Source of the DNA: an uncultured Succinatimonas sp.
Lineage (GTDB): Bacteria; Pseudomonadota; Gammaproteobacteria; Enterobacterales; Succinivibrionaceae
Direction of reading: 5' to 3'
NCBI GenBank assembly: GCA_900552905.1
Contig: USBR01000039.1
Span: 1 to 10,412 of the forward strand
Length of the DNA stretch: 10,412 nucleotides
Shown: one piece after another, positions 5,551 through 10,412 of the stretch
Layout: the number at the start of each line of letters is the position of its first letter
How positions within the stretch are numbered: the stretch's first letter is position 1
Made by a program: the position numbers and the translations under genes
Notes under the pieces: model-generated
What the model was told of the DNA's origin: nothing
Database searches by the model: none
Seen by the model: only the letters and a program-made list of their open reading frames with translations

Positions 5551-8500
5551 TTAACGTACCTCCTGTAAAGCTTTTAAAGCATGGTAGTATTCCATCGGGA
5601 AGACTTTGACAAATTTTCCTAATTCAGTCTCAAAATTATCTAAGATGTATTGCGCGATCTTAGATCCAGTGTGCTTTACGTGTTCTGTAAGGAGAGAGCG
5701 GATATTCTCCTCATCGGACTTACCCTTGTGTAAAGGCTCTAAAGTGGAGGCAACTGTGGCTTTGACTACATGGCTGAGCTTAAAGTCACCGGCGCTTAAA
5801 TGCTTTTCAAAGTCATTTGCGACATCGTAGACATAAGCCATACCACCGGTCATACCAGCGGCGAAATTGCGGCCAGTCTTACCTAAGATCATGACTGTAC
5901 CTCCGGTCATATACTCAGCACCGTGATCACCACAGCCTTCGCAAATAGCATCAGCACCTGAGTTTCTGACGGCAAAACGCTCACCGGTGACACCGCTAAA
6001 GCAGCATAAGCCTGAGGTTGCACCGTAGAGGCAGGTATTGCCAGCGATGATATTAGAGGCCGGATCACCATCAAAGTCCTTACTATTGCGGATAAAGATA
6101 TGACCGCCAGATAAGCCTTTACCGACATAATCGTTAGCCTGACCTTCGAGATCTAAGGTAATACCTTTGTCTAAGAAGGCACCTAAGGACTGACCGGCGG
6201 TACCTTTGAGCTTAAAGGTAATGAAGTCATCGGCAAGCTTAGCTTTATGCTCTGCTACTAAACCTGAGGTATAGGTACCAAAGGATCTATTGATATTGAT
6301 GATCTCAGTTTCAATACTTATAGCTTTATTACTCTTTAAAGCCTTATTGATGCTCTCTTCAAAGCGTTTATCTAAAGCCTTGTCGATCTCGTGGATCTGG
6401 GAGATAGCATGATGATTGATTTCATCTTTTAAGGTTGGATCTTTAAAGAGGATGCGCTCAAAACTTAAATTGCGGGCCTTTTCAAAGTTAGGGTTGGCAA
6501 TTTTGCGCAGATACTCAGTGTGACCGATGAGATCTTCAAATTTCTTCACCCCTAAACTTGCCATGATTTCACGGACTTCACGGGCGACAAAGTGGAAGTA
6601 ATGCTCTAATTGCTCAGGCGTACCCATAAACTGACGTCTTAAAGCCGGATCTTGTGTGGCAATACCAGCTGGGCAAGTATTCTTCTGACACTTACGCATG
6701 ATGGTGCAACCCATGCAGACTAAGGGAGCGGTACCAAAGCCAAATTCATCTGCACCTAAGAGTGCACCGATGACGACATCGCGACCGGTCTTAATCTGAC
6801 CGTCAACTTGCAAGGTGACGCGGGAGCGCAGCTTATTCATAACTAAGGTCTGCTGTACATCCGCTAAACCGATTTCCCAAGCAGAACCTGCGTGCTTGAT
6901 GGAGGAGGCGGGAGCTGCACCGGTACCACCATCATGACCTGAGATCACTATATGATCAGCCTTACACTTAGCCACACCGGCAGCTACAGTACCGATACCG
7001 ACCTCAGAGACGAGTTTTACTGAGATATCAGCATGGGTATTTGCAAGCTTAAGATCGTAGATAAGCTGTGCTAAATCCTCGATAGAGTAAATATCGTGGT
7101 GCGGCGGCGGAGAGATAAGTCCGATACCTGGCAGGGAGTGACGTAATTTACCGATATAGGCTGAAACCTTGTGGCCAGGAAGCTGACCGCCTTCACCGGG
7201 CTTAGCTCCTTGTGCTAGCTTAATCTGAATGAGATCGGCACCGCTTAAATAGGAGGTAGTAACACCAAAGCGACCTGAGGCTACCTGACGGGTACGTGAT
7301 CTGAGGCTATCACCTTTGTGAAGTGGAATATCGACCACAACATCATCGCCTAAAAGTTCTTTGGTGGAAGTTTCCTTAGTGATGACGGTATCACGACGCG
7401 GATCTTCACCACCTTCACCGGAGTTTGACATCGCGCCTAAACGATTCATGGCGATAGCCATGGTGGTGTGAGCTTCAGTGGAGATAGCACCCATGGACAT
7501 AGCTGAGCAGGCAAAGCGCTTGATAATGCTCTCCTCGCTTTCAACCTCATCTACAGAGATAGAACCTTTAGATTTAAACTCAAATAAGCCTCTTAAGGTC
7601 ATCAGGCGCTTGCTCTGATCGTTAATGATATGCGCGTATTTTTGATATTCCTCATAGCTATTAGCGCGCACTGAGCGCTGTAAGCTGACTACGGCTTCAG
7701 GCGTCCACATATGTTCCTCAGCCCCATGACGCCAGTTGAGATCGCCTCCATCTAATAAAGACGGATCGGAGATATTGATTTTCTCAAAGGCTTTTTTATG
7801 GGTTTCTACAGCCTCATTGGCAATGTCAAAGAGACCTACACCTTCAATCGGGCTTGGAGTATTGGTGAAGTATTTATCGACAAATTCAGAAGATAAACCC
7901 ACAGCTTCAAAGATCTGCGCGCCGATATAGGACATATAGGTACAAATACCCATCTTAGCCATGGTCTTGTATAAGCCTTTGTCGATAGCATGGATATAGT
8001 TATCCACATATTTTTGTTCTGTGGCTTTATCTTTAGCAAAGGAGGCTACTACTTTTAAGGCTACATAGGGGTGAATGGCCTCAGCACCATAACCGCCTAA
8101 GAGGGCAAATTGATGGACAGTACGGGCAGAACCGGTTTCCACTACTAAGCCTGTAGAAGTACGCAGACCATGCTCAACTAAGCATAAGTGTACGGCGGAA
8201 GTGGCAAGTAAGGCTGGAATTGCCAGTCTCTCGGCGATAACACGGCGATCGGAGAGAATTAAGATATTGTGTCCGGTTTTCACAGCATCGACCGCGGCGG
8301 CACGAATGGAGGCTAAGCGCGCTTCAATACCATCTTTACCCCAAGAGAGCGGATAGGTAATATCGAGCTCTTTAGAGCGGAATTTATTGTCAGTATAGGC
8401 GGAGATATTACGGATCTTTTCCATCTCTAAGGAATTTAAAATCGGTTGCTCTACCTCTAAGCGTACTGGCGGGTTATTGTCCATGATATTTAAGAGATCA

Positions 8501-10137
8501 GGACGGGGGCCGACGAAGGACACTAAGGAGGTGACCATCTCCTCACGTATAGGATCGATAGCCGGATTTGTGACCTGAGCAAAGAGCTGACGGAAATAAT
8601 CGTAAAGAGAGCGGGGGGTATTCGATAAGACGGCTAAAGGTGCGTCATTACCCATAGATAATACCGGCTCCATACCATTGAGGGCCTTAGGCTTTAAGAG
8701 GCGCTCGACATCCTCACGGGTATAACCAAAGACGCGCATGAGATCTTTGGCATCTAAATTTAAGCCTACAGTTGCGGGTGTCTCTTTAATATCGGTAAGA
8801 CGGATACGGACCTTATCCACCCACTCTTGATAGGGCTTAAGATTAGCTAAGGTATTTTTAATTTCAACGTCATCGATAATACGGCCTTGCTCAGTATCGA
8901 TAAGGAGCATGCGGCCTGGCTCTAAGCGCCAATTGCGTTTGACACGGCTATCATCGATCTGCAGAGTACCAGCTTCCGAGGCTAAAATTACCAGATCGTC
9001 TTTAGTGATGACATAACGCGCCGGGCGCAGACCATTTCTATCTAAGGTAGCACCGATCTGACGGCCATCGGTAAAGCAGACGGCAGCAGGGCCATCCCAC
9101 GGCTCCATCATGGCGGCATAGTATTCATAGAAAGCGCGGAGCTTTTTATTCATCAAGAGATCTTTTTCCCAAGCGGAGGGGATCATCATCATGGCCGCCT
9201 GAGCTAAGGAATAACCTGAGAGAGTTAAGAGTTCAAAGAGGTTATCAAAGGAAGCTGAGTCTGACTGACCTTGGAAGATTAAAGGCCAGAGTTTGTCTAA
9301 ATCCTTACCAAAGACTGGGGAGCTGATGTGTTTTTCACGGGCTAAGATCCAGTTGAAGTTACCGCGTAAGGTATTGATCTCACCGTTATGGGCAATCATG
9401 CGGAAAGGATGGGCTAGTGACCACTGCGGGAAGGTATTAGTCGAGAAACGCTGATGGATTAAAGCGATGGCAGATACACAGCGAGCATCGGTTAAATCCT
9501 TAAAGTACTCACCTACCTGACGGGCTAAGAGCTGACCCTTATAGACAATGGTACGGGCAGAGAAAGACGGAATATAAAATTCCTTGCAGTGCTGTAATTT
9601 TAGATTAGCAATAGCAATAGAACAGCGTTTTCTAATGATATAGAGTTTACGCTCTAAGGCATCTGTAACTAAAACATCAGGGCTGTGACCGACGAAGATC
9701 TGACGGATGACCGGCTCCTTGTCACGGACTACCGGTGACATCGGGATCTCTTCATTTAAAGGCACATCACGCCAGCCTAAGATGATCTGACCTTCGGCAT
9801 TGATGGCGCGTTCGATTTCTTCTTGGCAAGCATGGCGAGAAGCCTCCTCACGCGGCAAAAAGATCATACCGACACCGTATTCACCCGGAGGCGGTAAGCT
9901 GACGCCTAAACGGGTCATATCGTCACGGTAAATCTCATCTGGGATCTGAATTAAGATACCAGCACCGTCACCTTGAAGCGGATCGGCACCCACAGCACCG
10001 CGGTGGGTCAAGTTTTTTAAGACCTCAAGACCCTGACTTACAATGCTGTGACTTTTTTGTCCTTTAATATGCGCGATGAAACCGACACCACAGGCATCGT
10101 GTTCATACTCGCTACGGTATAAGCCTTGTTTTGTCAT
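5551..10137 (-). CDS. gltB: glutamate synthase (NADPH) large subunit
   Basis: This is the alpha subunit of GOGAT. It hydrolyses glutamine and channels the ammonia to 2-oxoglutarate on FMN to form glutamate. Its 1528 residues fit the family. Order of parts: a class II glutamine amidotransferase with nucleophile Cys16 in EHDACGVGF, preceded by a 15-residue propeptide expected to be removed; NGEINTLRGN near 245; a central linker domain; the FMN/2-oxoglutarate synthase domain with GEGGEDPRRD near 910 and SGHDGGTGAAP near 1069; a [3Fe-4S] Cys motif, CMGCTIMRKCQKNTC, near 1140-1153; and the C-terminal GXGXG beta-helix with repeated Gly-rich turns from about 1290 to 1480. The ATG is followed by a plain frame, and an in-frame TAG lies four codons upstream. 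The Shine-Dalgarno is weak (AGG, eight bases upstream). It is downstream of glnA, and no convincing promoter is seen in the gap. The N-terminus is of the DACGVGF class and not the enteric NCGFGL class. Confidence 0.97.
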   Translation of the reverse strand: MTKQGLYRSEYEHDACGVGFIAHIKGQKSHSIVSQGLEVLKNLTHRGAVGADPLQGDGAGILIQIPDEIYRDDMTRLGVSLPPPGEYGVGMIFLPREEASRHACQEEIERAINAEGQIILGWRDVPLNEEIPMSPVVRDKEPVIRQIFVGHSPDVLVTDALERKLYIIRKRCSIAIANLKLQHCKEFYIPSFSARTIVYKGQLLARQVGEYFKDLTDARCVSAIALIHQRFSTNTFPQWSLAHPFRMIAHNGEINTLRGNFNWILAREKHISSPVFGKDLDKLWPLIFQGQSDSASFDNLFELLTLSGYSLAQAAMMMIPSAWEKDLLMNKKLRAFYEYYAAMMEPWDGPAAVCFTDGRQIGATLDRNGLRPARYVITKDDLVILASEAGTLQIDDSRVKRNWRLEPGRMLLIDTEQGRIIDDVEIKNTLANLKPYQEWVDKVRIRLTDIKETPATVGLNLDAKDLMRVFGYTREDVERLLKPKALNGMEPVLSMGNDAPLAVLSNTPRSLYDYFRQLFAQVTNPAIDPIREEMVTSLVSFVGPRPDLLNIMDNNPPVRLEVEQPILNSLEMEKIRNISAYTDNKFRSKELDITYPLSWGKDGIEARLASIRAAAVDAVKTGHNILILSDRRVIAERLAIPALLATSAVHLCLVEHGLRTSTGLVVETGSARTVHQFALLGGYGAEAIHPYVALKVVASFAKDKATEQKYVDNYIHAIDKGLYKTMAKMGICTYMSYIGAQIFEAVGLSSEFVDKYFTNTPSPIEGVGLFDIANEAVETHKKAFEKINISDPSLLDGGDLNWRHGAEEHMWTPEAVVSLQRSVRANSYEEYQKYAHIINDQSKRLMTLRGLFEFKSKGSISVDEVESEESIIKRFACSAMSMGAISTEAHTTMAIAMNRLGAMSNSGEGGEDPRRDTVITKETSTKELLGDDVVVDIPLHKGDSLRSRTRQVASGRFGVTTSYLSGADLIQIKLAQGAKPGEGGQLPGHKVSAYIGKLRHSLPGIGLISPPPHHDIYSIEDLAQLIYDLKLANTHADISVKLVSEVGIGTVAAGVAKCKADHIVISGHDGGTGAAPASSIKHAGSAWEIGLADVQQTLVMNKLRSRVTLQVDGQIKTGRDVVIGALLGADEFGFGTAPLVCMGCTIMRKCQKNTCPAGIATQDPALRRQFMGTPEQLEHYFHFVAREVREIMASLGVKKFEDLIGHTEYLRKIANPNFEKARNLSFERILFKDPTLKDEINHHAISQIHEIDKALDKRFEESINKALKSNKAISIETEIININRSFGTYTSGLVAEHKAKLADDFITFKLKGTAGQSLGAFLDKGITLDLEGQANDYVGKGLSGGHIFIRNSKDFDGDPASNIIAGNTCLYGATSGLCCFSGVTGERFAVRNSGADAICEGCGDHGAEYMTGGTVMILGKTGRNFAAGMTGGMAYVYDVANDFEKHLSAGDFKLSHVVKATVASTLEPLHKGKSDEENIRSLLTEHVKHTGSKIAQYILDNFETELGKFVKVFPMEYYHALKALQEVR
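5558..5564 (-). promoter_or_regulatory. perfect Shine-Dalgarno of gltD inside the gltB 3' end
   Basis: AGGAGGT on the minus strand, encoded by the last gltB codons (Gln-Glu-Val), eight bases before the gltD ATG. It is much stronger than the AGG that serves gltB. Ribosomes ending gltB would release on top of it, which suits coupled production of the two subunits. Confidence 0.85.
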
Positions 10138-10165
10138 TTTTTTTACCTAAAAAAATGGTTGGTAC

Positions 10166-10195
10166 AGATACAATAAAGGCCCAATTAAGGGCCTT
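10166..10195 (-). terminator. terminator or attenuator between glnA and gltB
   Basis: AAGGCCC (10176-10182) pairs with GGGCCTT (10189-10195) around a 6-base loop. On the minus strand the stem is followed by UUUAUUGUAU, a broken U tract. It lies 47 bases after the glnA stop. The imperfect tail suggests leaky termination. Only 38 bases remain between the hairpin and the gltB start, too few for an obvious promoter, so gltBD may be fed by read-through from glnA or by a promoter before the hairpin. Confidence 0.65.
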
Positions 10196-10234
10196 ATTTA
10201 TAAATGCTTGTTTTACAAGCTATTATTTAATAAT
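10196..10234. repeat. back-to-back short palindromes after glnA
   Basis: Three dyads follow one another next to the terminator stem: ATTTATAAAT (10196-10205, perfect), GCTTGT-TTT-ACAAGC (10206-10220) and ATTATT-T-AATAAT (10222-10234). Another, AGCTGTA-G-TACAGCT, lies at 10248-10262 across the last glnA codons. They could be folded RNA processing signals in the glnA 3' UTR, or protein sites controlling gltBD. The AT-rich ones may be chance. Confidence 0.5.
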
Positions 10235-10242
10235 CCCTTAAA

Positions 10243-10412
10243 TTATAAGCTGTAGTACAGCTCAAACTCGACTGGGTGAGGAGTGCAACGGACGCGCGTA
10301 TCCTCAGAAGCTTTAACCTCGATATAGGCATCGATGCAGTCCTGTGAGAAGACGCCACCTTCGAGTAAGTAGTCGTGATCTTCCTTCAGGGCCTTCAGGG
10401 CTTCCTCTAAGC
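10243..10412 (-). CDS. glnA: glutamine synthetase, C-terminal fragment
   Basis: Only the last 55 residues are in the window; the gene continues past the right edge. The tail reads through [15 protein letters not shown] to [18 protein letters not shown], the characteristic C-terminus of the proteobacterial type I glutamine synthetase (E. coli ends [13 protein letters not shown]). The enzyme makes glutamine from glutamate, ammonium and ATP as a cytosolic dodecamer, and supplies the glutamine used by the GltBD enzyme encoded just downstream. The adenylylation Tyr lies upstream of the visible part, so control by adenylylation cannot be judged. The stop TAA is at 10243-10245, and a terminator-like hairpin follows before gltB. 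Confidence 0.95.
   Translation of the reverse strand, partial: LEEALKALKEDHDYLLEGGVFSQDCIDAYIEVKASEDTRVRCTPHPVEFELYYSL

Noticed and set aside
5319..8039. Several 64-74 codon frames overlapping gltD and gltB in other frames
   Set aside because: They are shadows of long conserved coding sequences, with low-quality protein content.

Overview
The window carries an almost complete ammonium-assimilation locus, and every gene is on the minus strand. In transcription order (right to left) it holds the 3' end of glnA (glutamine synthetase), gltB and gltD (large and small subunits of NADPH glutamate synthase), a separate two-gene unit (a Gfo/Idh/MocA-type dehydrogenase and an IolI-like sugar/inosose isomerase), and gdhA (NADP glutamate dehydrogenase). 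I see no tRNA, rRNA, insertion sequence, CRISPR array or phage gene.

Layout: the glnA tail lies at 10243-10412. A dyad-rich 105-bp gap with a terminator-like hairpin separates it from gltB (5551-10137). gltD (4095-5549) follows after a single base and is served by a perfect Shine-Dalgarno inside the gltB 3' end. A strong terminator at 4038-4067 closes gltBD. About 195 bp with a candidate promoter and an operator-like inverted repeat precede the dehydrogenase (2751-3842) and isomerase (1854-2717), which end in a terminator at 1774-1812. A 361-bp gap (1493-1853) holds that terminator and the gdhA control region. gdhA (140-1492) ends in a strong terminator at 87-111, and a second hairpin with a U tract lies at 1-48. 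By terminators there are four transcription units: glnA, gltBD, the dehydrogenase-isomerase pair, and gdhA.

Function: GDH fixes ammonium onto 2-oxoglutarate with NADPH at high ammonium. GS plus GOGAT does the same at low ammonium, at the cost of ATP. Having both routes side by side makes this a nitrogen-assimilation hub. The two genes between gltD and gdhA look like carbohydrate or inositol catabolism and have no evident link to nitrogen.

Organism: the GlnA C-terminus and GdhA resemble proteobacterial, E. coli-like proteins. Leucine is mostly TTA even in the probably highly expressed gdhA, and the two sugar-type enzymes are Cys-rich, which suggests an anaerobe. My best guess is a gut or rumen gammaproteobacterium of the Succinivibrionaceae type. 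This is inference and not proven by the window. Most of the window is ordinary metabolism. The parts worth a second look are the dehydrogenase-isomerase cassette, the dyad array between glnA and gltB, and the palindromes upstream of gdhA.
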